A DNA stretch of 64,000 bases from assembly GCA_003225295.1 (NCBI GenBank), contig QHYZ01000057.1, forward strand, positions 41,505-105,504. The letters run 5' to 3'. Below are positions 55,797 to 64,000 of this stretch, in pieces (the first letter of the stretch is position 1; every line of letters starts with the position of its first letter). The notes under the pieces are model-generated. The model saw nothing but the letters and a program-made list of their open reading frames with translations, made no database searches and was not told where the DNA came from. Both the position numbers and the translations under genes were made by a program. This DNA is from Acidobacteriota bacterium (GTDB lineage Bacteria > Acidobacteriota > Terriglobia > Acidiferrales > UBA7541).

Positions 55797-55813
55797 CGGC
55801 GCCTTCGGCGCCG
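55797..55813. repeat. hairpin with UUCG tetraloop, first
   Basis: CGGCGCCTTCGGCGCCG is a perfect GC stem closed by C(UUCG)G, one of the most stable RNA tetraloops. It lies 28 nt after the broken gene. No T-run follows. Confidence 0.6.
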
Positions 55814-55852
55814 GGTGGGGGTAGACACCTCACCCCATGTCGGGTGCTGCAG

Positions 55853-55869
55853 AGCAACCTTCGGTTGCT
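55853..55869. repeat. hairpin with UUCG tetraloop, second
   Basis: AGCAACCTTCGGTTGCT is a perfect stem with the same C(UUCG)G cap, 39 nt after the first hairpin. Its stem sequence differs from the first, so the pair is not a simple duplication. Confidence 0.6.
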
Positions 55870-56157
55870 GAATGGGAATCGTCAAGGAATCAGCGACCTA
55901 CGAAATCTCCTTCGCTACAGAACACCGGAGCAGCGCTCGCTTGTTGAATATAAAAGAGCGGCAAAAACCCGAAGCAACTAAAGAAAACTCTTTCGCGTTG
56001 TTCTCCGGACGGTCCCTTTGGCTATTTTGTAACTTTCTCTCCGAATCCCGCCACACCAACAAACGACTTGAGGCCGGCTGAAACCGAGGCGGTCTTCGTG
56101 TTTGTAACATTTCCGCCCTCGAAACTTCAAACTTCACTGGGGGTGTTCTAAAGATAC

Positions 56158-57477
56158 TTAGGGCTCTTTCGGATTCATAACCGCCCCAATAAAAAGCAAG
56201 GCATGCGTCACGGTATCGCGAATGAGGAAAACGAAGGGGCGATTCAGAGTCATGTGGAATGGCTCACGGACCATCATGATTCCGCCGTACACGCCGCCGG
56301 AAATCGTACCGGAGTCTGCGCGGATTCCATCGCCGTCCACGGTGATTTCCGTTTTTTGGGCTACTCCGCGGAGTTTACCGCCTGATCTGTTGGGAGCCAT
56401 GGAGAGCAGAGTGTTGCTGTCCGAAAAAATGAAGTGCACGCCCATTTCCTGCAGGGCATCGCGCATGTCGGTCTCATAGCCAAAGTGGAACATAGGCATT
56501 TGCACATCTTCCTAGTGGTAAGCAAGGAATGGTTCAACCAGATCGGGATTTTTTGCCAACGCAGCTTCCAGTTGGGAGACATCGGCATCAGGCGGCGGAA
56601 GAACAAAGAGAATCGTTGCGCCCCAGCAAGCGAGTTCGATGGCCTCGAATTCGCCGGAGCGGACGTAAGGATAGCTAGTTGTTTCGCTTTTCAAAAAATC
56701 AGTCTGGGTAATCTGTCCCGAGCGCAGGCGGAAATCCTGCCCTTGTGGCTTCGCATCCACAAACGTGTTTCCTGCCCACGAAGTGCGGAGATGTATGGAA
56801 GAGGTAATCCAGAAATCATCGGAATCCGTGATGGTCGGAAGAGGCATGCTGGCATCCCAGTTTTGGGCCAGAATTAGAGACTGAGGAGTTTTTTCGTCGA
56901 CGGCCCGAAATTGGAATCCAAAACGATATTTCACGCGCTCAATGAATTCTGGCGAGAGCGAGCTCTGCCCTCGGTAAAGGAAAGCGATCGAAAACCACGA
57001 CTCCTCCGGGATTCCGGGTTGAAAGAGCCTCCGTAGTTGTTTTTCGTGCTCATTCCGCGGAGCGGGCGGTTTCGGGCGAGGTTTCGGTTTTTCAAAGCGT
57101 GACAAGAGCATCCGAGCTGCGGCAGGTAGTGCAAAGGCCTCTTCCCAATGGAACGTAGAGCTCAGTTCATGCGTGCTTCGCGAATCCGGGCTGCCGTCCA
57201 GGAGCGCGGCAAAGGTCAACGATACCGGCAGCGGGGCAACGACAATGTTGCGGTCTGGGGATTCCTGGTGTGTCGTTCTGAGCAAGTCAAAGGCGAAGCG
57301 GTCGTTAGAACGTAAGAAGGATGCAGGCTGGGCCTGTTTTTGAACCTGGGCAGACACCGGGAAAATACAGAGAGAAAAGAAGAAAACGTAGCACGCCAGA
57401 CGCCTTATTGAAATCACCGTTGACTTCGAGAAAGCTGAGAACTCCCTGTTGGGGCAGATGCGATGAACGCAATTCAT
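56158..57477 (-). pseudogene. serpin-family protein interrupted by an in-frame TAG
   Basis: A signal segment (LACYVFFFSLCIFPVSAQVQ) is followed by the serpin fold: FAFDLLRTTHQESPDRNIVV, APLPVSLTFAALLDG, TDSDDFWITSSIHLRTSWAG and YVRSGEFEAIELACWGATIL. After LAYH a TAG stands at 56512-56514, and the same frame continues EDVQMPMFHFGYETDMRDAL, MAPNRSGGKLRGVAQKTEIT, a reactive-loop region DSGTISGGVYGGIMMV, and NRPFVFLIRD to the stop at 56158. Total length is about 438 residues, normal for a serpin. The TAG replaces a probable Trp codon. It is likely a recent pseudogene; readthrough cannot be excluded. The hinge lacks the Ala-rich stretch of inhibitory serpins. Confidence 0.85.
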
Positions 57478-57609
57478 AAATGGAGCATAGCGGAATCAGA
57501 AAGCGACGGATTCGGTGATCAGGACCATGGTTTCGGCTGAGGCAACGACCCGGCGGGGTGGCAATTGATCGACGGTTATCCTCAACGCCTTCATGGAAGG
57601 GCTTAGGCC

Positions 57610-58746
57610 TCAGTTCGTTGACTTCCCAATGGTCACTGAATCAAGAACTTGTCGTTTCTCCTTCTCTACATTGCCCATGAACACCATCACGAGCTGATAC
57701 TTGGAGACTGGTCTCAGGTAAAACTCCACGGTAGCAATTCCCCCATAATCCCCGTAGAACAGAGAGTATCGAATGACAGCCCGTCGCCAAGGTCCTTCTT
57801 CACCGATGTCAGTTTGAACTTGCCCCGGGCCGTAGAAGTTTCCTGTCGACAGTTTCTTGGCGGTGGCAAACGCCGGACCTGAAAGTCTCCTGAGTATCTC
57901 CGCTGAACTTAAATCCGTGACATAAGCTCGCAACTGCAAGTCACCGAATGACACGCCATCTCTCCCCCATCCTTCCCCACCGACGTGAACTGCACAGTAC
58001 TCGAAGGGCAGAGCGCTGTTGACGACGTCCCCGTACTCGGTGTCCCACTCGCCAGCTCCAAAACGAACTTTCTCTAGTTCCCGATGTGTGAGGTGAAGAT
58101 TATTGTGAAACTCGCTATCCCAGTACAGCCAGTCTTGGGGAATTTGAAAGCTGACCTCGGACGGATGAAGATAAATCGTCCGCTCCTGGCGGGTGGCATA
58201 CCTGCCCGCGTCCCTTGTAAACAGTCCTGCCCGATAGGCAGGCCACAACGTGGGCAGAAGGCAAATGACTACGGTAACGACAAGTGCAATTCTGGCTTTT
58301 GCAGCTATCAATATCCACAGAACGTTCAACATAGAAACTACAATCCCAACCAGAAAAGAAGCTGCGGTCACGCCGCCCAAAACCAACGGAACAAAGGAAT
58401 ACAACCCTCCCCCAAAAACGCCTTTTAGAGTGAGCAGCGCATAGAAGCCGATGATAGCGATCGCATTCAACCACAGCGCAAACCAAGTGATTCGTTCCCG
58501 GGGCTGGTATTTGAAATACTCAACAGCGTCAATTTGAGCGAAGTCCAACAAACCTACGAAGAACCCGGGAATCAGGATGAGCAAAGCTTGTGCATTCCTT
58601 GCCGGGACCTGGCTGGACGATATCAATGCTCCTCCGAAGCAGTAGAGCGAAAGTGATACCGTCGCATACCCCCCAACCGTCAGGCCGAGGAGCCAGTTCT
58701 TGGACATGGAGCGTTTGTTCTCGATGAGGAAGGCCACTACATTCAT
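57610..58746 (-). CDS. membrane protein of unknown function
   Basis: 378 residues. Four or five helices lie in the first 170 residues: LLGLTVGGYATVSLSLYCFG, ALLILIPGFFVGLLDFAQID, FALWLNAIAIIGFYALLTLK, LVLGGVTAASFLVGIVVSML and ALVVTVVICLLPTLWPAYRA. A soluble domain of about 200 residues follows (YLHPSEVSFQIPQDWLYWDS, EYCAVHVGGEGWGRDGVSFG, RAVIRYSLFYGDYGGIATVE). I do not recognise it. It is the last gene before repeat copy 2, 133 nt upstream of the serpin gene and on the same strand. A secreted-protein sensor or exporter role is only a guess. Confidence 0.7.
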   Translation of the reverse strand: MNVVAFLIENKRSMSKNWLLGLTVGGYATVSLSLYCFGGALISSSQVPARNAQALLILIPGFFVGLLDFAQIDAVEYFKYQPRERITWFALWLNAIAIIGFYALLTLKGVFGGGLYSFVPLVLGGVTAASFLVGIVVSMLNVLWILIAAKARIALVVTVVICLLPTLWPAYRAGLFTRDAGRYATRQERTIYLHPSEVSFQIPQDWLYWDSEFHNNLHLTHRELEKVRFGAGEWDTEYGDVVNSALPFEYCAVHVGGEGWGRDGVSFGDLQLRAYVTDLSSAEILRRLSGPAFATAKKLSTGNFYGPGQVQTDIGEEGPWRRAVIRYSLFYGDYGGIATVEFYLRPVSKYQLVMVFMGNVEKEKRQVLDSVTIGKSTN

Positions 58747-58998
58747 CTTATTTGTTTTGACTCCACCGAGGACACAGTTGTTTCCAATTCATACCCCGAA
58801 ACACAGGCCAAGAAGCCCAAACTTATTGTCAGTGGACGTGTAGTCGGAAAATCTGACAAGTGTCCGGTCATGTTCTGCATCGAAAGATGAAGCAGCGTCC
58901 AATTGACGGCGCCGGCGTCCATCTGGCGTCCAAAACCGACCATTTCTAAGGGTATTTTCAGCGACTCGGTCGCATAAAGGCAACCGAATCATCGAGAC

Positions 58999-59294
58999 TT
59001 ATGGAGCGGGCGATGGGAATCGAACCCACGTCCGAAGCTTGGGAAGCTTCTATACTGCCATTGTACGACGCCCGCTCATTCCTCTAGTTCGCTGATTATA
59101 CACAACTAAGCTACTGCCCGTACAGACCGGCCATTTTCCATATTTTCCAATTTCATGCTGGAAAACGCCGCCCGCACTTGCTCTAGTGGAATTTCTCCGG
59201 TGTATTTGCCGTCATCACAGCAGAGCTGTGTCCCATTTGCTGACGAAGAACAGCAGGATTCATCCCGGACAACTCCCACCTTCGATTGCAGCCA
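58999..59294. repeat. 296-bp direct repeat, copy 2 (tRNA-Gly plus integrase 3' end)
   Basis: Same orientation as copy 1 (51646-51941) and offset by 7353 nt. In this copy the recombinase sequence continues past the repeat limit, so it is the parental-like junction; in copy 1 the recombinase is cut at that point. The repeat starts just after the tRNA 3' end. Confidence 0.9.
59002..59075 (-). tRNA. tRNA-Gly (CCC), copy 2
   Basis: Identical in sequence to the tRNA at 51649-51722, including the encoded CCA. The anticodon CCC is at 59041-59043. The decayed recombinase gene ends 30 nt upstream of its 5' end on the same strand. Confidence 0.93.
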
Positions 59295-59796
59295 TGTCGA
59301 AACGCATGCATGCCGGCTTGGGGAAGCCCGAGGGCCTTTAGAACCGGATGCAAGAAAGCATGCAAGACATGTGTTTCACGCAGCGCAGAACCGCGCTTCG
59401 AGTGGAATACAAGGCTGTTTGGGTCCTGACGTCCCTTGAGAAGGATCTCAGCATCCTTAAGGCTTCCCGGCCTTCCGAATCCGCGAGTAGAACCCTCCGA
59501 TAGGCCGCAACGTTCTTGCATGGCCCGATAATGTATGTCCGTTGATCGGCTGATTCATCCACGCGAACCGTGCCCTCCTTGAAGTTAATATCATTCAACC
59601 TCAAGGCGAACAGCTCTGAGCACCGTAATCCTGTCGCAACTGCGAGAACAAAAACCATGGCGTATCGTTTTTTTCGGGCATCGTCTACGTCGAGCTTGTA
59701 GACTTGGTCTACAATTTGGTTCGCTTGGGCCCACGAAAACGATACAGCCTCACAACTCTTGATCCTCATCTGCAAATTCTCAGCCTCATTTGCCAC
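59106..59796 (-). pseudogene. tyrosine recombinase (integrase), N-truncated with two frameshifts
   Basis: The first frame reads FSWAQANQIVDQVYKLDVDD, FVLAVATGLRCSELFALRLN (catalytic Arg in TGLR) and NINF-like strands to SEGREALRMLRSF. After a frame change near 59420-59440 it reads LKGRQDPNSLVFHSKRGSAL, ALGLPQAGMHAFRHGCNRRW (HxxR box) and LRQQMGHSSAVMTA. A second break then precedes KYTGEIPLEQVRAAF with the nucleophile Tyr. The core-binding N-terminal domain is missing upstream of about 59796. All five catalytic positions can be traced, but no single frame holds them. Confidence 0.85.
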
Positions 59797-59997
59797 CTCC
59801 TGGCGTGTGCTGGAGGCGAACTTGGGGCTGGTTAGTTAGGAGTTTCTGAGGAGGAAGCTCAATGGACGGCGGCTTGATTGAGGCTTGATTGCTTCTAAGC
59901 GGCTAACGTTTCTTGTTTCATTAATTTATGGTGTTGGGTTATCTAAACCTTGTCATCTAGTTGGGGGGTGATAGACTCGCGCTAACATCAGAGATAG

Positions 59998-62319
59998 ATG
60001 CAAATGGCCCTCGAAGTCCGATCTCGCTCAATTTTGCGCTTCGGAGTGTTCGAGGTGGACGTGCGCTCGGGGGAGTTACGAAAGCAGGGCGTACGAATCA
60101 AGCTGCAGGAACAGCCCTTTCACGTACTCGCCGTCCTGTTGCAGCGGCCCGGTGAAGTGGTCACTCGCGAAGAGCTGCGTTCCCAGAACTGGCCTGCCGA
60201 TACCTTCGTCGACTTCGATAACAGTCTGAACACGGCGGTCAACAAGTTGCGCGAAGCGTTGGGGGATTCCGCTGATAGTCCACGCTTCATCGAAACACTT
60301 CCGCGCCGTGGATATCGGTTCATCGCACCAGTCACCGGGGGAGATGAAACAGGGAGAGGGACGGCCGCTGGTGTGAGCGCGGCCGCGCTGCCACGCAGTC
60401 GGAAGATCATCGTAACGGTGGCCGTTGCGGTGCTCGCCTCGGGAATAGCGGGAGGACTGCTCTGGCGGACGCCGCAAGCACGGCACCTCACCGAGAAGGA
60501 CACCATCGTTCTCGGGGACTTCGCCAATTCGACCGGCGATGCAGTATTCGACGGGACGCTTCGAGAAGGCCTTTCTGTCGAGCTGGAGCAGTCGCCCTTC
60601 CTGAGCCTAGTGTCAGAGGAAGGAATCCGTCAAACATTGCGGATGATGGAACGACCGCCAAATACGCGACTCACTCCTGAAATCACGCGCGAAGTTTGTC
60701 AACGGACAAGCGGTGCGGCTGCGCTGGAAGGTTCGGTAGCTCTGATCGGCACCCGATATAATCTGATTCTCAAGGCGGTCAATTGTGCCAGCGGAGACTT
60801 ACTGGCGAGCACCGAAGCGCAGGCGAACGACAAAAGCCACGTTCTCGACGCGCTCGGCAAGGCGGCTTCGGCCATGCGCAGCAAACTCGGGGAATCCTTG
60901 AGCACCGTACAAAAGTTCAACACGCCTCTGGAGCAAGGGACCACGCCATCTCTGGAAGCATTACAGGCCTACAACTTAGGCTGGCAAGCTTTTTTCGCAC
61001 ACGGCGACAGCGCCGCGGCGGTATCTTTTTTTCAACGAGCGGCGCAACTTGACCCGAATTTTGCGATGGCCCACTGGGGAATGGCCCAATCATACGCATT
61101 CGTCGGCGAGACCACCTTGGCAGGTGAACGCCAGCTGAAAGCCTACGAGTTGCGTGAAAGGCTGAGTGAGCTCGAAAGACTAAAGATCGAATGCGATGTC
61201 GCTCCCCAGGGCGATGTCATGAAGGCGATGCGCAGCTGTGAGCTTGGATCAAGAATGTACCCACGCGAGGGCTTCTTTCACGACGACCTTGGAGTCTACT
61301 TAGACGGACTGGGACGATATGAAGCCGGCCTGAAAGAGAAATTAGAAGCCGGTCGTCTCGCTCCATACAACGCCCTTTATTGCCGGACTGTCGCCTACGG
61401 GTATCTTTACTTGAACCGAGTCGAGAAAGCTGAGGCTGCGGCCAAAGAAGCACCCACAAAGTGCCTGGACGCCCACCCTGAGTTCATCCTTTATGCTATT
61501 GCGTTCTATCGGGGTGACGCCGCCGAAATGGGGCAACAGGTGAGTCGTGCTACGGGCTTACCGGGAGTAGAAGACTTGCTGTTGGCGAGTGATGCCGATA
61601 CATCTGCCTATTTCGGACATCTCGGGAAAGCCCGTGAGCTTTCTCGGCGCGCCGCGGATTCTGCGCAGTTAGCCGCAGAGAAAGAAACCGCGGCGGGTTA
61701 CTACGCTATATCTGCCTCGCGAGAGGCTTTGTTCGGCGATGCAGCCGAAGCCCGGCAACAGGCAAGTGTCGCGAAGAGGGGTTCGACGGGGAGAGACCTG
61801 GATTACGGGGTGGCACTAGCTCTTGCCTACGCGGGCGACGCAACTCGCGCGCAAACCTTGGCTGATGATTTAGACAAGAGCTCCCCCGAGGACACGCTTC
61901 TGCAGCTCAATTACCTGCCGGCTCTGCGCGCAAAAGTGGCGCTCCTGCACTCAAACCCACAGAAGGCGCTTGATATTCTTAGGGTCGCTTCTCCGTACGA
62001 ACTTGGTTTGCCGGCGGTTGGCAGCTACAATTGGCCCAATCTTTACCCCGTTTATGTGCGAGGAGAAGCCTATCTTGCCGCTCATCAGGGGCGCGAAGCT
62101 GCAGCAGAGTTTCAGAAAATCCTCGACCATCGCGGCATTGTTCTGAATGAACCTATCGGCGCACTGGCCCATCTCCAACTGGGACGTGCCTACGCGATGC
62201 AGAGAGACACAACCAAAGCACGCGCCGCGTACCAGGATTTCCTCACACTTTGGAAAGACGCCGATCCTGACATTCCCATCCTTAAGCAAGCCAAGGCCGA
62301 GTGCGCGAAACTGCAGTAG
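59998..62319 (+). CDS. CadC-like winged-helix/TPR membrane regulator
   Basis: 773 residues. An OmpR/PhoB-type winged helix lies at about 10-110 (RFGVFEVDVRSGELRKQGVR, PFHVLAVLLQRPGEVVTREE, FDNSLNTAVNKLREALGDSA, FIETLPRRGYRFIAPV). One membrane helix follows at about 137-157 (IIVTVAVAVLASGIAGGLLW). The periplasmic part begins IVLGDFANSTGDAVFDGTLR and ends in TPR repeats (LEALQAYNLGWQAFFAHGDS, AVSFFQRAAQLDPNFAMAHW, AHLQLGRAYAMQRDTTKARA). A one-component sensor spanning the membrane is the likely design. In acidobacteria such genes often lie beside TonB receptors, and here a receptor relic follows 84 nt downstream. Confidence 0.93.
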   Translation: MQMALEVRSRSILRFGVFEVDVRSGELRKQGVRIKLQEQPFHVLAVLLQRPGEVVTREELRSQNWPADTFVDFDNSLNTAVNKLREALGDSADSPRFIETLPRRGYRFIAPVTGGDETGRGTAAGVSAAALPRSRKIIVTVAVAVLASGIAGGLLWRTPQARHLTEKDTIVLGDFANSTGDAVFDGTLREGLSVELEQSPFLSLVSEEGIRQTLRMMERPPNTRLTPEITREVCQRTSGAAALEGSVALIGTRYNLILKAVNCASGDLLASTEAQANDKSHVLDALGKAASAMRSKLGESLSTVQKFNTPLEQGTTPSLEALQAYNLGWQAFFAHGDSAAAVSFFQRAAQLDPNFAMAHWGMAQSYAFVGETTLAGERQLKAYELRERLSELERLKIECDVAPQGDVMKAMRSCELGSRMYPREGFFHDDLGVYLDGLGRYEAGLKEKLEAGRLAPYNALYCRTVAYGYLYLNRVEKAEAAAKEAPTKCLDAHPEFILYAIAFYRGDAAEMGQQVSRATGLPGVEDLLLASDADTSAYFGHLGKARELSRRAADSAQLAAEKETAAGYYAISASREALFGDAAEARQQASVAKRGSTGRDLDYGVALALAYAGDATRAQTLADDLDKSSPEDTLLQLNYLPALRAKVALLHSNPQKALDILRVASPYELGLPAVGSYNWPNLYPVYVRGEAYLAAHQGREAAAEFQKILDHRGIVLNEPIGALAHLQLGRAYAMQRDTTKARAAYQDFLTLWKDADPDIPILKQAKAECAKLQ

Positions 62320-62403
62320 ACCCGATGTGCATTCGGAAATGATTCGGGCGGACCATGAGCGGTTGACGGGCTCTCTAGAGATGAGTGATTGGGGGCCACA
62401 CCG

Positions 62404-63301
62404 ATGCGATACCAACATGCAGGATTACTCGTCTTTCTGACGTTAGCGGCATCGGGATCCTCACAGACATTCCGCGGAGCGATCAACGGCAGCGTTACCG
62501 ATCCGACCGAGGGAGTTGTTCCAAAGGCTGAAGTTGTTGTCGAAAACATCGCCACCGGGATCAAGCACACCACGTTCACAACGCCCGAAGGCCAGTTCGT
62601 TTTTCATTCGTCATATCGTCAAGCGAGTGCGCCCAAGCCTAGGCAAATTGCGAGGTCAGTCCTCAGAACAGTTTCGACTTGAAAGCCGATTACGGAAATA
62701 GCGATTCTGATACGCGCCACAACTTCACCGCCCTTCTTTCCTACAATTTGCCGACCCGCTCAACAGGTCCGCAATGGCTCCTGCAGGGATGGCAAGTCAG
62801 TGGCCTGCTCTCGTTTCATACCGGACAGCCTTTCACCGTTTTCACTGAAACCGACAACTCGGGTACGAACGAGCTTGTTCAGCGCGTGAATCAGGTTGGC
62901 GACCCATTCGCCGGCGTCTCACACAAAATGGTTACCGCGAATGGCACAAACTTCGTGCAGTGGGTAAATTCGGCTGCCTTCGCCCTGCCAGCCCTAGGTA
63001 CGTTCGGTACCATGGGGCGCAACCAGCTTTACGGCCCTGGTTTCAAAGATGTGGATTTTTCCGTATTGAAAGACTTCAGGATTAGCGAGCAGTTCAACTT
63101 GCAATTCCGCACGGAAATTTTCAACCTGTTCAACTGGGCGAATCTTGCGCCGCCGAACACGTTTAATTTCGCGGGACCCAACGCGCAAAAATGGATTCGG
63201 ACAGTCGATCACCACCATCGGCGGCTTCGTAGGTGCTCCCGGCATCGGCCCGGGTGAAGCATTTATTTAACGTACAGTTTGCTCTGAAGCTGGTTTTTTG
63301 A
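62404..63301 (+). pseudogene. TonB-dependent receptor, collapsed (middle deleted)
   Basis: The start is intact: a signal peptide (LLVFLTLAASGSSQ) and the regulatory-like domain FRGAINGSVTDPTEGVVPKA, EVVVENIATGIKHTTFTTPE. Soon after GQFVF the sequence jumps, in another frame, to the C-terminal barrel end: FDLKADYGNSDSDTRHNFTA, LLSYNLPTRSTGPQWLLQGW, FKDVDFSVLKDFRISEQFNL and FRTEIFNLFNWANLAPPNTF. The last strand VQFALKLVF is in yet another frame, after a TTTATTTAAC insertion-like change, with a stop at 63299. Most of the plug and barrel (many hundreds of residues) is absent. Confidence 0.85.
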
Positions 63302-63363
63302 AGCGATAACCCCTCAACAATCTCACTGCATCAGGGTTTGGTCGTGTTTGAGGAAAGAAACCG

Positions 63364-63416
63364 GTCCCTACATCCCCATCCTGCGCGAAGCCAAGGCAGA
63401 GTCCGCGAGGCTGCGG
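63364..63416 (+). pseudogene. C-terminal remnant of a second TPR-regulator gene
   Basis: The sequence encodes GPYIPILREAKAESARLR, which matches the end of the regulator at 59998-62319 (DPDIPILKQAKAECAKLQ). The DNA also aligns closely. It implies a former tandem copy of the regulator of which only the 3' end is readable. Confidence 0.55.
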
Positions 63417-63496
63417 TTACCGCTCCGGTGTGCTGAACCTTCTGGCAGAACGGGTCATCTCCATCCTGATTCTTAATGAGTCCCCCACATGACCTC

Positions 63497-63552
63497 TTTC
63501 TGCCGCTCATTTTGGTGGGCACTGCTTCGGGCTAATTCCTGCGTCCGGCGGC
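63497..63552. repeat. imperfect direct repeat, copy 1
   Basis: It contains a 27-nt stretch (63523-63549, beginning TGCTTCGGGCTAATTCC) that recurs exactly at 63748-63774. The flanking TTTCTGCC..CTCATTTT is also shared. Origin unknown. Confidence 0.7.
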
Positions 63553-63720
63553 TGATTAAGCGGCGCCGTTCGAGCTCAACTTAAGCCTGCCAGACCATCT
63601 GCGCGCTTCTTCCAACAGACGCTGTGTCTACGCGTATATTCTCGACGATCCTTTCGCCTCATACGTTGACGTATGTCTGTAACTCATACCGACTCTTTTC
63701 GAGTCCGGTAAGCCAGCCTT

Positions 63721-63777
63721 TTTCTGCCTCTCATTTTCTTGGGCCGCTGCTTCGGGCTAATTCCTGCGTCCGGCAGC
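63721..63777. repeat. imperfect direct repeat, copy 2
   Basis: The second copy of the repeat at 63497-63552, 224-225 nt further on and in the same orientation. The two copies bracket an otherwise featureless stretch. Confidence 0.7.
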
Positions 63778-64000
63778 TTCACGGCTGTGCTTTCCCGGTT
63801 CCGCCCTCAACACCATGTGACTTGAACCATCGCTTGGCCATGTCGGAAGCATCGTTTGGCCGCTTCGGCGTCTGTAAGTCTTGTAAATCCGAAGTCCACT
63901 TATACACGGCGTCATAAGTAATTGCGTATGTGGATGATCTATGGTTTCCTGGGAGAATGAAACCACTCACCGTTGCAGATTCGGAAACCATCATTCTGGC

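Larger units (their letters stand above)
55770..56157. other. 388-nt intergenic region with stable hairpins
   Basis: It contains two strong hairpins capped by cUUCGg-type tetraloops (55797-55813 and 55853-55869). Between them a weaker GGGTG/CACCC pairing is possible. It separates the plus-strand M50 unit from the minus-strand serpin gene, so it may act as a bidirectional transcription barrier. No gene is supported in the remainder. Confidence 0.45.
63302..64000. other. terminal region with relics and repeats, no confident gene
   Basis: It holds a short remnant of a TPR-regulator C-terminus and two copies of an imperfect 55-bp repeat, each listed separately. A minus-strand frame at 63779-63994 (YAITYDAVYKWTSDLQDLQT) might be the start or middle of a gene, but I cannot support it. 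Confidence 0.4.

Noticed and set aside
55872..56081. Short plus-strand frame after the hairpins
   Set aside because: No ribosome site, no domain, and poor protein-like composition.
56512..56514. TAG as a pyrrolysine codon in the serpin
   Set aside because: No pyl genes are visible and no serpin uses pyrrolysine; a Trp-to-stop change explains it.
63779..63994. Minus-strand frame at the window end
   Set aside because: There is no recognisable domain and the context is cut by the window edge.

Overview
The window looks like a chromosomal contig from an Acidobacteriota member, possibly metagenome-derived. The case rests on family content rather than on a marker gene. There are two adjacent VWFA proteins of the acidobacterial type, three large orphan MacB/FtsX-like permeases of the acidobacterial duplicated (ADOP) type, a Kdo (lipopolysaccharide) cluster, a secreted tricorn-like protease, a winged-helix/TPR regulator next to a TonB-receptor relic, and many secreted beta-propeller proteins. 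No rRNA and no CRISPR array were seen. Two tRNA genes are present, both tRNA-Gly(CCC).

Layout. 1-18 kb is mostly core. It holds VWFA proteins, then kdsB, pyrG, kdsA, kdsD and kdsC (Kdo activation and synthesis plus CTP supply) with an intradiol-dioxygenase-like gene and a YceI gene placed among them. ppa follows, then a deiodinase-family gene with an in-frame UGA in the selenocysteine position, overlapping an rluB-type pseudouridine synthase, and finally two large secreted paralogues. 18-46 kb is a mixed region. It has an ArsR regulator with a clear promoter/operator and a decayed AHSA1 partner, three ADOP permeases, a GMC oxidoreductase, a HupE/cupin/propeller group, the tricorn protease, a REC-PilZ protein that has lost its phospho-acceptor, an ExbD-like protein, a BNR protein, and an ECF42 sigma factor with its DGPF/YCII genes, several of them decayed. 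46-64 kb is accessory DNA. A 2.27-kb insertion sequence splits a NarL-type response regulator and leaves a TTATAA target duplication. Next come a phosphoesterase fragment, a HigBA pair, a hicB relic, and a 7.06-kb segment bounded by 296-bp direct repeats, each carrying a full tRNA-Gly and the 3' end of a tyrosine recombinase. Inside that segment are PilZ, M50 peptidase, serpin and membrane-protein genes. The window closes with a winged-helix/TPR regulator and a collapsed TonB receptor.

The most notable item is the selenoprotein at 11934-12665. It has a GSFT-UGA-PPF motif, a GCC-AGGTG-GGC hairpin whose AGGT begins 17 nt after the UGA, and deiodinase-like sequence on both sides of the UGA. Second is the tRNA-Gly-flanked segment with its decayed integrase. 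A recurring theme is gene decay in which the N- and C-termini survive and the middle is gone (AHSA1, RibD-type reductase, TonB receptor). All functional statements come from reading the sequence and from knowledge of the families; no search was run.
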